From the NCBI GenBank assembly GCA_045430345.1, contig JAILXT010000001.1:62001-126000 (forward strand): DNA of 64,000 nucleotides, read 5' to 3'. Positions 53,105-62,668 of this stretch are shown here, piece by piece (the stretch's first letter is position 1; every line of letters begins with the position of its first letter). The notes beneath the pieces are model-generated. The model was not told the DNA's origin. It worked only from the letters and a program-made list of their open reading frames with translations, and did not search any database. The translations under genes and the position numbers were made by a program. This DNA is from Agarilytica sp045430345. GTDB taxonomy: Bacteria > Pseudomonadota > Gammaproteobacteria > Pseudomonadales > Cellvibrionaceae.

Positions 53105-54082
53105 ATGCATTCCCCATTTCAAGCGGTGAAAGCTTTTTGGTTAACGCATTTTTTGAGTTGGCTTGATAAGCGCAGTTTAAAACAGAATCACCATAAGCTC
53201 ACAACCAAAAATCTGTATATCTTTCCTACGCGAAAGGGGTTTATGTTTTTGTTGTTTGTATTGGTGCTTTGGTTGTTAGGTACCAACTATCAAAACAACT
53301 TAATTCTTGCGCTCACCTTTTTATTGATCAGTATTTTTATCGTCAGTATTTTACACACCTTTGCCAATTTGTCTGGTTTGGATCTAGAACTTAAAGGCGC
53401 GAGTAACGCATTTGTTGGTGAGAATGTGCACTTCACTATAGCGGTGCAGAATAATTCAAACCGTGCGAGTAATGGCGTGTCTATTTCTTGGCAGGGAAGT
53501 GGTTTAGCTAGTAGTGATTTTGATTGCGAAGCAAAATCATTGCAGCGGGTGCATGTCGATATATCCGCAAAACGACGAGGGCATATTATTCCTAAGCGTC
53601 TGTTGGTGGAGTGCGAATATCCGTTGGGGCTATTACGATGTTGGACATGGTTAACATTTGACGCACACGCTTTGGCATATCCAGCGCCGATGAATATCGA
53701 CTTATCGAATTCGTCGATTGAAGATGATGATGGCGACGGTGAACATCCGGTAAAAGGCGGTGAAGATTTTAGTGCATTTCGGGAGTATCAGCCCGGGGAT
53801 CCTATTAAGCATATTGCATGGAAATTATATGCGCGAGAGCGGGGCCTCTATACAAAGGAGTTTAGTCATAATATCTCTCGTGAGATTTGGCTGGATTTTT
53901 TTCAGGTGCAATCACAGGATATAGAGCTAAAACTATCGGCGTTATGTTATTGGGCGTTGGAATTCAGCCAACGTGATGAAAATTTTGGCTTGGTTTTACC
54001 TGGAACAAAAATAGCACCGAATAAAGGGGAAAACCACAAAGCTCGTGTCTTAGAGGCCTTGGCTCGATTTGAGTCTTATTAG
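53105..54082 (+). CDS. DUF58 domain-containing membrane protein
   Basis: A 325-residue protein. Two close membrane helices (about 38-76 from this start, FMFLLFVLVLWLLGTNYQNNLILALTFLLISIFIVSIL) precede a beta-rich segment and the DUF58 motif GGEDFSAFREYQPGDPIKHIAWKLYARE. DUF58 proteins are frequent MoxR partners; their role is unclear. The start could also be the ATG at 53087, which overlaps the MoxR stop. It continues the operon. Confidence 0.85.
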   Translation: MHSPFQAVKAFWLTHFLSWLDKRSLKQNHHKLTTKNLYIFPTRKGFMFLLFVLVLWLLGTNYQNNLILALTFLLISIFIVSILHTFANLSGLDLELKGASNAFVGENVHFTIAVQNNSNRASNGVSISWQGSGLASSDFDCEAKSLQRVHVDISAKRRGHIIPKRLLVECEYPLGLLRCWTWLTFDAHALAYPAPMNIDLSNSSIEDDDGDGEHPVKGGEDFSAFREYQPGDPIKHIAWKLYARERGLYTKEFSHNISREIWLDFFQVQSQDIELKLSALCYWALEFSQRDENFGLVLPGTKIAPNKGENHKARVLEALARFESY

Positions 54083-54138
54083 TGTGGTTAATGTTTCAAG
54101 GGTCGGATAAATAGGTTTAAACAACAAGGTATGGGGTA

Positions 54139-56142
54139 TTGAACCAGCAACGAACGGACCAATGGGTAAAACGTGCGACGCTCGCGTGGATATTGGTGGC
54201 GCAAGGCGTCGCAATATTGCCCTTGTTTACATATTTACCGTTGTGGGTACCTGTTGTTTGGTTATTTTCTCTTGTGTGGCGTGTGCAGATATTTCGTGGT
54301 GCGTGGCCGTTCCCTGGTGCACGTATAAAAGGTGTCTTGGGGGTTTTGTGTGTTATCGGCTTAGGGTTGTCTTATACCGGTACGTTAGGTGTTGAACCGC
54401 TTGTTGCGTTTCTTGTTGTGTCATTTGTTTTGAAATTGTTGGAAGTGCGGTCACGGAAAGATGTGTTGTTAGTGATTTACGTTGGATTTATCGCCGTTGC
54501 TGCACAATTTCTATTTTTTCAGAGTATGTTTATTGCGGTGTATGGCACGCTCTCTGTTTTATTACTGCTTTGTGCATGGAATTGTATTTATCGTAGTAAT
54601 AGTGTTGCCGTCGCTCAGCAGCTTCGAGCAAGTACGACGCTTGTTTTACAAAGTCTCCCCTTGATGGTGTTGTTGTTTGTTGTCCTCCCTAGGGTGGGGT
54701 CGCTGTGGCACGTGCCGATTCCTCAACAAACGGGGGTTACCGGGTTCAGTGATACCATGTCTCCTGGTGATTTTAGTTCACTTAGCCAATCTAAAGCGGT
54801 TGCCTTTCGCGTTACTTTTGATCCGGAAACGTCGAAACAAAACATTCCCCCAAAAGCGTCATGGTATTGGCGTGGCTTGGTGCTGGATAATTTCGATGGG
54901 CGAAATTGGAAATATGACGAGTCGCCCTTGTATAAAAGAGCGTCTGGACCTGAAAGTATTCCGGAATTTTGGCAATTACAGGTATTGCCCGATAGTAAAA
55001 TATTCGGCTACGAAGTATTAATGGAACCTCATCAGCAGCGTTGGTTGTTTACCTTAATGGCGCCTGTTGCTGCTAGCTCCTCTTCGAACAAGGTGTACTT
55101 CGCACCGAACTATTTAACAAAATCTGTCAGGCCGGTTGCGGCACGTACGCAGTATAAAGTGAAATCTGAATTACATTTTTTAGCCGCACCGGATGGCTTA
55201 ACGTCACGGTCCCTGAAAAGAAATCTTTATTTACCCGAGGGTTCAAACCCTAGAGCTGTGGCGCAAGCGAAAGACTGGGCTGCGCAGCGCTTAAGGCCTC
55301 AGGAAATTATCAATAACGCGTTGGATAAATATCGAGCCTCCTTCTCATATACATTACGGCCACCACCTTTAGGGGCTCATAGTGTTGATGAGTTTTTATT
55401 TATTACGCAAAAAGGTTTTTGCGAACATTTTGCGAGTAGTTTTGTGGTGCTGATGCGGGCTGCGGGCATTCCAGCGCGGGTGGTGGTTGGCTACCAAGGG
55501 GGGGAAGTTAACCCGATAGAAAATTATATTATTGTACGGCAGTCAGATGCCCATGCTTGGGCTGAAGTCTGGCTGCAAGGTAGAGGTTGGGTGCGCGTTG
55601 ACCCCACTGCGGCGGTGTCGCCGTTACGCATAGAGCAGGGCCTGGAAGAATCTTTAGAGGGGGATGACCGAAAGCTGATGGGGTCGTGGTTTGGCGGCGC
55701 TTTTTTCAGCGGTATACAGTTGCGTTTGGACGCAATGAGTTACAGTTGGCATCAGTGGGTGTTGGGGTATGACAGTGATCGGCAGTCGGGGTTATTTCAG
55801 GCATTGTTCGGCGGTTCAGAAGCGTGGCGAATTGGGGGAATATTTATCGCGTTGATCAGCGGTTTTCTATTTGTTTATTTTTTATTCTTGACGTGGAAGG
55901 GGGTGCGGGAATTCCAGTATCCTGAGCAGGCGCTTTATGCGAAGTTCAAACGTAAACTTTTAAAGATGGGGTATGTCCCGTTACCTGGTGAAACCCCCAT
56001 CGGTTTTGCTGAACGTATTGGTTCCGAAGCCCAAGAGGTGGCTCCTCAAATACAGCGGATTGCGAAGCTGTATAGTGATATCGCGTACGGCTATCAGCCG
56101 CAACTAATCGATCAGCTTAAGAACGAAATTCGCATGTTGTAG
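54139..56142 (+). CDS. TgpA-like membrane transglutaminase (DUF3488)
   Basis: A 667-residue protein. An N-terminal block of about five to six membrane helices (DUF3488) is followed by a periplasmic transglutaminase-like domain with catalytic Cys428 (KGFCEHFASS), His472 (DAHAWAEVW) and Asp488 (WVRVDPT), then one more helix (about 570-595) and a DUF4129-like tail. The order matches TgpA of Pseudomonas aeruginosa, essential there and acting in the envelope. The likely start is TTG at 54139. It closes the MoxR operon. Confidence 0.9.
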   Translation: MNQQRTDQWVKRATLAWILVAQGVAILPLFTYLPLWVPVVWLFSLVWRVQIFRGAWPFPGARIKGVLGVLCVIGLGLSYTGTLGVEPLVAFLVVSFVLKLLEVRSRKDVLLVIYVGFIAVAAQFLFFQSMFIAVYGTLSVLLLLCAWNCIYRSNSVAVAQQLRASTTLVLQSLPLMVLLFVVLPRVGSLWHVPIPQQTGVTGFSDTMSPGDFSSLSQSKAVAFRVTFDPETSKQNIPPKASWYWRGLVLDNFDGRNWKYDESPLYKRASGPESIPEFWQLQVLPDSKIFGYEVLMEPHQQRWLFTLMAPVAASSSSNKVYFAPNYLTKSVRPVAARTQYKVKSELHFLAAPDGLTSRSLKRNLYLPEGSNPRAVAQAKDWAAQRLRPQEIINNALDKYRASFSYTLRPPPLGAHSVDEFLFITQKGFCEHFASSFVVLMRAAGIPARVVVGYQGGEVNPIENYIIVRQSDAHAWAEVWLQGRGWVRVDPTAAVSPLRIEQGLEESLEGDDRKLMGSWFGGAFFSGIQLRLDAMSYSWHQWVLGYDSDRQSGLFQALFGGSEAWRIGGIFIALISGFLFVYFLFLTWKGVREFQYPEQALYAKFKRKLLKMGYVPLPGETPIGFAERIGSEAQEVAPQIQRIAKLYSDIAYGYQPQLIDQLKNEIRML

Positions 56143-56266
56143 TGCCACACCTGTATAACTATGTCTTGAATGCGATATGTTTCGCTGCGCCTGCTGATAA
56201 TACACCTCACTTCCACGTATAATCCCGATCTTCTATTTAATGTAACGTTTTATTAAGAGCCATTCA

Positions 56267-57478
56267 TTGCCACAGCTTGTTAGATTTCTTATTTCCCACG
56301 GGGCCAGTGCGTTTGCTACGGGTATTCACCTTGTATTGCTCGCCTGGATCGCGATGCAAGAGCTTCATCTTGGTGCAAGTCAATGGGGGCTAGTTCAGAC
56401 GGCAGCTTTGCTGCCAAATTTGTTGCTGATGCTCGTTGCAGGTGCATGGGCGGATCGTTACGACCCAGCGAAAGTGTTGGCTGTTGCTCAAGGTTTGCTT
56501 TCGTGTAGTTATGCGGGGTTATTCCTGCTGTTGTATTTTGGGAAGGCGAACTTCTCTACGCTTATTATCTATGCCGTGTGTGTCGGCGCGGGTAACGCGT
56601 TTATTCAACCTGTGCGGGAAAAGTTGGTGGCCGATATTCCGGCTATTTCACTTCAGCAGCGTGTGTCTTTATTGAGCATTACTCAGTTTATATTGCAAGC
56701 TGCTGGGATTGGCGTTGTCGCACTGTCCGAAAATATTGGCGTGCAGTGGGTCCTTATTATTCAGGCGTGTGTTTCCTGCCTATCAACGTTAATGTTTTTG
56801 AGTTTAATAAAACGCAAAGTACGAGAAGTGCTTAAGCAAGGCTCAACGCTTGATGATATCCGAAGTGCGATAAATACGGTTGTCAGAAACTCTGGCCTTA
56901 GGCAGTTAATGGCGTTGATAGCGTTTAATGGTTACATGCACATGGGGGTATTTCTCGTACTCATCCCTGTGGTGGCCACGCGTACTTATCACCATTCCGC
57001 GTCTGAATACGCGGGCTTACAGGTTTTATTTGTGCTTGGGATGGTTATCGCGCACACCTTTCTTCTAAAACAGAAAACCGTAGAATTTCCAGGGCAGGGC
57101 GCTTTGTTTAGCTTGCTCTATACGGCGATGGTGGGCTTTGGCTTGGCTAAAGGCCCCACGCCCTTCGGGTTTTACATGCTCGTGTTTGTGTGGGGCTTGG
57201 TGGCGGGCAATTCTGCTGGGCGCTGTAGATTGGTCGCTCAGTCACTTGTTGGCCCAGAAATGCGTGGGCGTGTTATGTCGGTGTATCAACTGATGTTATT
57301 CGGTGCGGCGCCGGTCGGTGCGGTGGTGACAGGGTTTGTGTTACATATTCTTTCCCCGAAACAAATATTTATGGTGATGAGCGTATCGAGTATTGTTTTA
57401 TTTGGTGCATTTATGCTGACAAAAACCTTATGGTCTGTGCGGCAATCTTCTGACTCGAATCCAGCTATTGCTGAGTAA
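56267..57478 (+). CDS. MFS exporter (EntS-like family)
   Basis: A 403-residue permease with 12 membrane helices. The opening ISHGASAFATGIHLVLLAWIAMQELHLG and the loop AGAWADRYDPAKVLAVAQ match the MFS_3/EntS-like exporter family, some of which export siderophores. It starts with TTG at 56267. A TonB-dependent receptor follows on the same strand after 130 bp, which fits small-molecule export and uptake, but no siderophore synthesis gene is here. The substrate is unknown. Confidence 0.8.
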   Translation: MPQLVRFLISHGASAFATGIHLVLLAWIAMQELHLGASQWGLVQTAALLPNLLLMLVAGAWADRYDPAKVLAVAQGLLSCSYAGLFLLLYFGKANFSTLIIYAVCVGAGNAFIQPVREKLVADIPAISLQQRVSLLSITQFILQAAGIGVVALSENIGVQWVLIIQACVSCLSTLMFLSLIKRKVREVLKQGSTLDDIRSAINTVVRNSGLRQLMALIAFNGYMHMGVFLVLIPVVATRTYHHSASEYAGLQVLFVLGMVIAHTFLLKQKTVEFPGQGALFSLLYTAMVGFGLAKGPTPFGFYMLVFVWGLVAGNSAGRCRLVAQSLVGPEMRGRVMSVYQLMLFGAAPVGAVVTGFVLHILSPKQIFMVMSVSSIVLFGAFMLTKTLWSVRQSSDSNPAIAE

Positions 57479-57609
57479 CCCTCTTCTAAAGTAATACCCG
57501 CTTCGTTGTTTTTTGCGACGCAGGCAGGGTGTTGGTTAAATCTCGCTTGAACTTCCCCTTATTCCTCTGTTAAATGAGCGCTCAGCTCTGTGACAAAAGT
57601 TACTGATAT

Positions 57610-59703
57610 ATGCGAAGCTTTCATTTGTTAGTCTTGATGTCTCTTTCTTCATGTTGCTTGCTCCTTGCAAGCCAAGCCTCAGCTGTTACGCAAGACGATC
57701 TTTGGGCCTTAAGTCTCGAAGATTTGATGCAGGTAGAAATACAGACCGCCGGCAAGCGGGCTGAAAAAATATCGGATATTCCCGCAAGTGTTGATATTGT
57801 GACACGAAAGGATATCGCTACCTATGGTTATACCTCCCTTACCGACATTCTTGAAAACATTACCGGTCTTTATAATATTTATGGTTACGACGATGTGTCG
57901 GGCAATATAGGTATTCGTGGCCTTTGGAACCCCCGAGATCAAAATAGTAGCGTAGCCGTGCTTGTAAACGGTATTAGTCAGGCAAGAGTCGATAATCGCA
58001 GTAACCCCTTTTCTAAAATTAATATCCCCGTTGAAGCCATTGATCGTATTGAAGTCATTCGCGGCCCAATGTCGGTCATCTATGGAAATGGCGCTTTTTT
58101 TGGCGTTATTAATATCGTGACGAATGAGCAAAGCGGTCGCGGAGAGCTTTCTCTTCACGGTGGCTACGGCAGCCATAATACTGCGCGCGTGTCGGGGCGG
58201 TACCAATCGCAAAATAAAACGCGCCCTTTGGTGGTGAACTTCGGTACAGAGCGGACGGATGGCCTCGATTATCCCATTCGCGATATGGCGAGTGATGAAA
58301 ACCTAGCCACGTTACCGGCAGTGGGGGTCTCGGATCCCAGTACCTATACGTTTGATGGTTTTCTCGAACAAGAGCGGCACTATGTCGATATGAGTACCCT
58401 GTGGGGGCAATGGTTTTTTGATGGGAGTTACAATCATTCTGAAATTGAGCGTTTTGTACTGTTACCTTCGTTGGACGAAGGCTCCAGACGGCGAACCAAA
58501 AATCTTTCGTTACGTTTAGGTTACGATCTTTCCATTGGTGATGGTCACAGTTTGAGAACGACAGCTTTGTACAATAAGTTCGATCAGGATCAAAATTTTG
58601 ATGCGATTTTTGTGGGTATTGAAGGCGTGAATACCGTCGAATATGAAGCGTACGATATTGAAAGTGTGTTGGACGTTGAGTTAGGAAACGTTTTTGGTTT
58701 GGTAGCGGGAATTAATTATCAGTATCTATCTAATTTCTATGAGTTTACGAATGTCCCTGCCGCAGGCTTCATCAATGAATCTGTGGATATAAATAAACGA
58801 GAGACGTCTTCGGTTTTCGTACAAGGTACTTATCACGTATCAGATACGCTATCTGCTGTATTGGGTTATCGCTTTGAATCTATATCAAAGCACGATCGTA
58901 TGGGAATCGAGGATGGGGGGACGCCGCAAGAGTCGCAATTTGGGGGCGAACAGGGTGGTCAAGATACCAGTACACCACGTATAGCCCTGGTATACGCACC
59001 GAAAAAACATCACACGGTGAAAGTGATGTATGGCGAGGCGAATAAAATTGCAAATGATCGATTTGACCCAGAGGAAAGCAATACCTTTGAAATCAATTAC
59101 CTGTATGTAAATGACGCAACGCGCATCAGTGCGAGTGTGTTTCAGAATGGTTTAGAGGAATTGATTGTTGAGACGTTGGATTTTAATCAGGATGGTTCGG
59201 TTTCGAATAGAACGATTCAAGGCGGGGCGATAGATACGCGTGGTGTAGAACTCGATATGACGTTTTCTCTTTCTGAGCACTGTTCTACCGCCTGGGGCTA
59301 CGCTTACCAATCATCAGAAGATAAGTTACAAGAGAGCGTTGATTTAGCTTACTCCCCAACATCGGTATTCCATGGGAAACTTAATTATCAGCAGAACAAT
59401 TTTGTTGTGTCGCTTTTGGGGCGTTACGTTGATGATATTCATTCCTTCTATGATGTCGCGATGGATAATTCCGACGGGAGTTTTGGCGGGCGTATAGGCG
59501 AATCCGCAGATGCGTATTTTGTTGTGGATGCGAATATTCGAGTGACCAAACTATTCAAGCACGCGTATCTAAACGTAAAATTCTCCAATATATTTGATGA
59601 AGAAGTACGTTACCCGAATAACCCGTTTAATTCCGAAATATTAGATCGGGGTACCATCGGCCCGGATCGGGGCTTTATGGTATCCATCGGATGGGAAAGG
59701 TAA
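57610..59703 (+). CDS. TonB-dependent receptor
   Basis: A 697-residue outer-membrane receptor with signal peptide (about 1-25, ending ASA). The plug domain contains SDIPASVDIVTRKDIATYGYTSLTDILENITG and IEVIRGPMSVIYGNGAFFGVINIVTN. The barrel follows, and the protein ends SIGWER rather than with an aromatic residue. No clear TonB box is seen near the start. It transports an unknown ligand (siderophore, vitamin B12 or carbohydrate) with TonB-ExbBD. It stands alone, with an MFS exporter gene upstream. Confidence 0.9.
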   Translation: MRSFHLLVLMSLSSCCLLLASQASAVTQDDLWALSLEDLMQVEIQTAGKRAEKISDIPASVDIVTRKDIATYGYTSLTDILENITGLYNIYGYDDVSGNIGIRGLWNPRDQNSSVAVLVNGISQARVDNRSNPFSKINIPVEAIDRIEVIRGPMSVIYGNGAFFGVINIVTNEQSGRGELSLHGGYGSHNTARVSGRYQSQNKTRPLVVNFGTERTDGLDYPIRDMASDENLATLPAVGVSDPSTYTFDGFLEQERHYVDMSTLWGQWFFDGSYNHSEIERFVLLPSLDEGSRRRTKNLSLRLGYDLSIGDGHSLRTTALYNKFDQDQNFDAIFVGIEGVNTVEYEAYDIESVLDVELGNVFGLVAGINYQYLSNFYEFTNVPAAGFINESVDINKRETSSVFVQGTYHVSDTLSAVLGYRFESISKHDRMGIEDGGTPQESQFGGEQGGQDTSTPRIALVYAPKKHHTVKVMYGEANKIANDRFDPEESNTFEINYLYVNDATRISASVFQNGLEELIVETLDFNQDGSVSNRTIQGGAIDTRGVELDMTFSLSEHCSTAWGYAYQSSEDKLQESVDLAYSPTSVFHGKLNYQQNNFVVSLLGRYVDDIHSFYDVAMDNSDGSFGGRIGESADAYFVVDANIRVTKLFKHAYLNVKFSNIFDEEVRYPNNPFNSEILDRGTIGPDRGFMVSIGWER

Positions 59704-59758
59704 GTGTTGTTGTACTTACCTGAGCGCTTTTCCAAATTAAAGCGGTAATCAAACAGCT

Positions 59759-60526
59759 TTAAAGCGCAGACCTAAATGCGATAATCCCTGCCGTTACAGC
59801 AACATTCAGTGATTCCACGTCGTTTGCCATGGGGATTTTAATTTTCATTGAGCATAGCTTTTTCGTTTCTGTACTCAAGCCTTCTGTTTCATTCCCGAGC
59901 ACAAACACCTTTGCTTGTTCGTCGGTCAATTGTGGCAGCGTATGTGTAGCATTTAGATCCAGCCCGATAATTTCAGCACCTTGAGTGCGCAGTGTTGTTA
60001 GGGCTTGGCTTAGCTTGTCGCAACGGATGATTTTTGCTTTAAATAGGGTGCCTGCACTTGCCTTAATCACGAGGGCGTCGAGTTTCGCACAGCCTTTTTC
60101 GGGCAGGAGGAGACCTGTCATGGGGGAGGCGCATACAGAACGAATAATCATGCCGAGATTTTGTGGGTTAGTCACATTGTCTAGCGCAATGAGTTCAAAG
60201 CCTTTCGGGGTCGAGCGAATAAAATCATCAAAGCCCTGAAACCCTTGTGGTTTGATATCGACGGCGACACCTTGGTCCTGTTTTTTATTTTTTGAAATAC
60301 GAGAGAGCGCGTCACGGGAGTGATAGAGAATATCAGCGTTCGCTGTATTCGCCAGCTGCGTGATCTCGTCTAGAATCGCTGCCGACTTGTTTGAGTCAGA
60401 TAGATGAAGTTTATGTACTTTAATACCGGGGGTCGATAAGGCTTCTAGGACGGGTTTTCGGCCGTAAATAGTGAGGAGCGTGGAAAAGAACTTCTTTTTC
60501 TCCACGTATGCATCGCTGTCGTTCAT
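59759..60526 (-). CDS. SpoU-family RNA 2'-O-methyltransferase
   Basis: A 255-residue SPOUT-class enzyme. The three motifs are LDNVTNPQNLGMIIRS (motif 1), VFVLGNETEGLS (motif 2) and IPMANDVESLNVAVTAGI (motif 3), forming a trefoil knot with S-adenosylmethionine. The N-terminal part has a substrate-binding domain typical of RlmB-like enzymes. It methylates rRNA or tRNA ribose; the target is not certain. The gene is convergent with the TonB receptor. Confidence 0.9.
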   Translation of the reverse strand: MNDSDAYVEKKKFFSTLLTIYGRKPVLEALSTPGIKVHKLHLSDSNKSAAILDEITQLANTANADILYHSRDALSRISKNKKQDQGVAVDIKPQGFQGFDDFIRSTPKGFELIALDNVTNPQNLGMIIRSVCASPMTGLLLPEKGCAKLDALVIKASAGTLFKAKIIRCDKLSQALTTLRTQGAEIIGLDLNATHTLPQLTDEQAKVFVLGNETEGLSTETKKLCSMKIKIPMANDVESLNVAVTAGIIAFRSAL

Positions 60527-60657
60527 GTGTTTTTGTTTGGATGTGGTCGGGTGGGAAAAATGTGGAGAGTAAACGAAGCGCTGGCTCTGCCGCGCTTCTA
60601 TTTGTGTCTTCCTGTGTCAGTATTCTTGTCCGCTAGGTATCTAACGGAGTGAAGTGC

Positions 60658-61071
60658 CTAGGTATGAATGTAGCAATCTTCGTTGATTTCGAGCAGTGCT
60701 TTTAATATCAAGCGACGGGAAATCAGCCCAACGAGCTTACCGTCTTTACATACGGGGTAGTTTTTGGGGGGAGCCTTTGCCATTTGCTCCGCAATTTCAA
60801 CGACGGAATTATCCGGCGCGACTGTTTTGACTTCAGTTTTCATTACGGCAGTGACGGGCGGGGACTCTTCACAATAAAAGGCATCGTTTAGCATTTCCCG
60901 GATACAGTCCTGTTCGGATACAAAGCCGATCAGGTTATTGTCAGCATCGACCACTGGGGCCCCCGGTATTTGGGCTTTCATGAGGGATGAGACAACATCT
61001 CTAACAGTCACGGTATTCAAAATCGCATGAGGATTGCGATCCATAAAATCTTCGACAAGTATTGAATGCAT
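60658..61071 (-). CDS. CBS domain-containing protein
   Basis: A 137-residue protein of two CBS modules (about 5-65 and 75-135), seen as VRDVVSSLMKAQIPGAPVVDADNNLIGFVSEQD and VVEIAEQMAKAPPKNYPVCKDGKLVGLISRR. CBS pairs bind adenine nucleotides such as AMP or ATP. With no other domain it may regulate a partner protein by ligand-dependent binding. Stands alone, minus strand. Partner unknown. Confidence 0.88.
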   Translation of the reverse strand: MHSILVEDFMDRNPHAILNTVTVRDVVSSLMKAQIPGAPVVDADNNLIGFVSEQDCIREMLNDAFYCEESPPVTAVMKTEVKTVAPDNSVVEIAEQMAKAPPKNYPVCKDGKLVGLISRRLILKALLEINEDCYIHT

Positions 61072-61185
61072 ATTATTTTAGACCTCTTACAGAGATTTTG
61101 GCGTTAAATACTCAGACAACAGATGCAAACGTTGGTTTGCTCTGATCGATAGAATACCGCTATTTGCCCAAGTGTTACACCCAGT

Positions 61186-61959
61186 TTAGCTGCAAACCGA
61201 CAGATATGCCTTAACCGCGGATTCAAAACCCACCAAAAGGGCATCTACGGTTAACGCGTGGCCTATGGATACTTCTTGAAGCCCCGGCAAGCGGCGGTAT
61301 TGCACCATATTACGCAGGTTTAGATCGTGCCCCGCGTTAATTCCTAGGCCCAATGATTGGGCATATTCTGCGGCTAAACAGTGCGCTTCAAACAGTGTTT
61401 TAGCTTTTTCTGTGTCTTGGTCGAATGCCCACGCGAAGGGCCCGGTATATAACTCAATTCGGTCAGCGCCCAAGGTCTTTACGTGCCGAATTTGCTCTTT
61501 ATCCGGGTCCATGAATAGGCTGACGCGAGTATTGAGTGCTTTCAGCTTTTCGATAATTGGCTGGAGTACGTCACCGTTTTGGATTAGGTCGAAGCCATGA
61601 TCCGAAGTGAGTTGATGATCTGTGTCGGGAACCAGTGTGCACTGCGTTGGCTTTGCGCGTTCGACAATGGCCAAAAGACCGGGGTAGTCGTTCAAGGCTG
61701 GCGCTAGGGGATTACCCTCGATATTGAACTCAATATCTGCACTACGACACATATCGGCGAGGAGATAGACGTCGTCGGGACGTATATGGCGTTGATCGGG
61801 CCGGGGGTGAACCGTCAGCCCTTGAACACCAGCAGATATGCATATCTCTGCAAATTGCCTTAGATCCGGGAAGTTACCTTCTCGCGAATTGCGAATAAGT
61901 GCGACCTTGTTGAGGTTGACGCTGAGCGCGACAGAACCGCTTATATTGGAGGAAGTCAT
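61186..61959 (-). CDS. pdxJ: Pyridoxine 5'-phosphate synthase
   Basis: A 257-residue TIM barrel that condenses 1-deoxyxylulose 5-phosphate with 3-amino-2-oxopropyl phosphate to pyridoxine phosphate (vitamin B6). The motifs VHPRPDQRHI, NIEGNP, DPDKEQI and LGINAGHDLN are typical. It is usually next to recO; here it lies alone between a CBS and a cyclophilin gene. Confidence 0.95.
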   Translation of the reverse strand: MTSSNISGSVALSVNLNKVALIRNSREGNFPDLRQFAEICISAGVQGLTVHPRPDQRHIRPDDVYLLADMCRSADIEFNIEGNPLAPALNDYPGLLAIVERAKPTQCTLVPDTDHQLTSDHGFDLIQNGDVLQPIIEKLKALNTRVSLFMDPDKEQIRHVKTLGADRIELYTGPFAWAFDQDTEKAKTLFEAHCLAAEYAQSLGLGINAGHDLNLRNMVQYRRLPGLQEVSIGHALTVDALLVGFESAVKAYLSVCS

Positions 61960-61976
61960 TCGGTCCTTAACTCTTT

Positions 61977-62591
61977 CTATAAGCGCGAGGCTTTTTCAAC
62001 CACTACCGTGGTATTTGGCGCTTCAGGAAATGCTTTAAATTGCCCACGGGGCTCTTTCTCTATTTGTTTAACCACCTTCATGCCTTTGGTTACTTTGCCG
62101 AATACGGCGTAGCCGTGACGTTTATTTTTGTAGTCCAGAGGGAGATTGTTATTTACGTTGATAAAGAACTGAGACGTCGCGCTGTTGATATTATTGGTAC
62201 GCGCCATCGACAGTGTGCCCGTTAAATTTTTCATCCCGTTATCCGATTCGTTTTTAATCGGGTTGCGAGTTTGTTTGCGCTGAAAATCAAAGGTATAGCC
62301 ACCGCCTTGAACGACGAAGCCGGGAACAATGCGGTGGAATATTGTGCCGTTATAGAAACCGTCGTCGACATATTTTAAAAAGTTCGCCACGGTAATTGGC
62401 GCTTTGTCTTGAAATAACTCAATGACGATATCGCCAGCAGATGTTTTAAAGAGCACGAGAGGATTCACTTCTTTTGCTTTTACTTCTTTTTTAGTTGCTG
62501 CTTTGGTGTCGGCGTAACCGGTAGAAAGCTGTCCAAGTAAACAGACGAATATAAGAGTGGATATAATTCGATTAAAAAAAATGGAGCGCAT
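61977..62591 (-). CDS. Cyclophilin-type peptidyl-prolyl isomerase, exported
   Basis: A 204-residue precursor with a signal peptide (about 1-27, ending GYA), then a linker and a bacterial cyclophilin domain (about 45-200). Typical: DGFYNGTIFHRIVPGFVVQGGGY, GTLSMARTNNINSATSQFFINVN and YAVFGKVTKGM. It catalyses proline cis-trans isomerisation in the periplasm, like PpiA. It starts upstream of pdxJ with 17 bp between them, so the pair is probably one transcript. Confidence 0.92.
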   Translation of the reverse strand: MRSIFFNRIISTLIFVCLLGQLSTGYADTKAATKKEVKAKEVNPLVLFKTSAGDIVIELFQDKAPITVANFLKYVDDGFYNGTIFHRIVPGFVVQGGGYTFDFQRKQTRNPIKNESDNGMKNLTGTLSMARTNNINSATSQFFINVNNNLPLDYKNKRHGYAVFGKVTKGMKVVKQIEKEPRGQFKAFPEAPNTTVVVEKASRL

Positions 62592-62668
62592 ACGTATAAA
62601 TCCTAAGCTTATCTAATATGTTGTAAAGTGAACGTTGGGTGATCTGTTCTAGTTGAGTGAGAAGGTGG

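Noticed and set aside
57479..57609. Possible cobalamin riboswitch or Fur box before the TonB receptor
   Set aside because: No B12-box consensus or convincing Fur palindrome was seen in the 131-bp gap.
59725..59744. CGCTTT / AAAGCG stem after the TonB receptor gene
   Set aside because: Only six pairs with an eight-base loop and no T-run; not called as a terminator.
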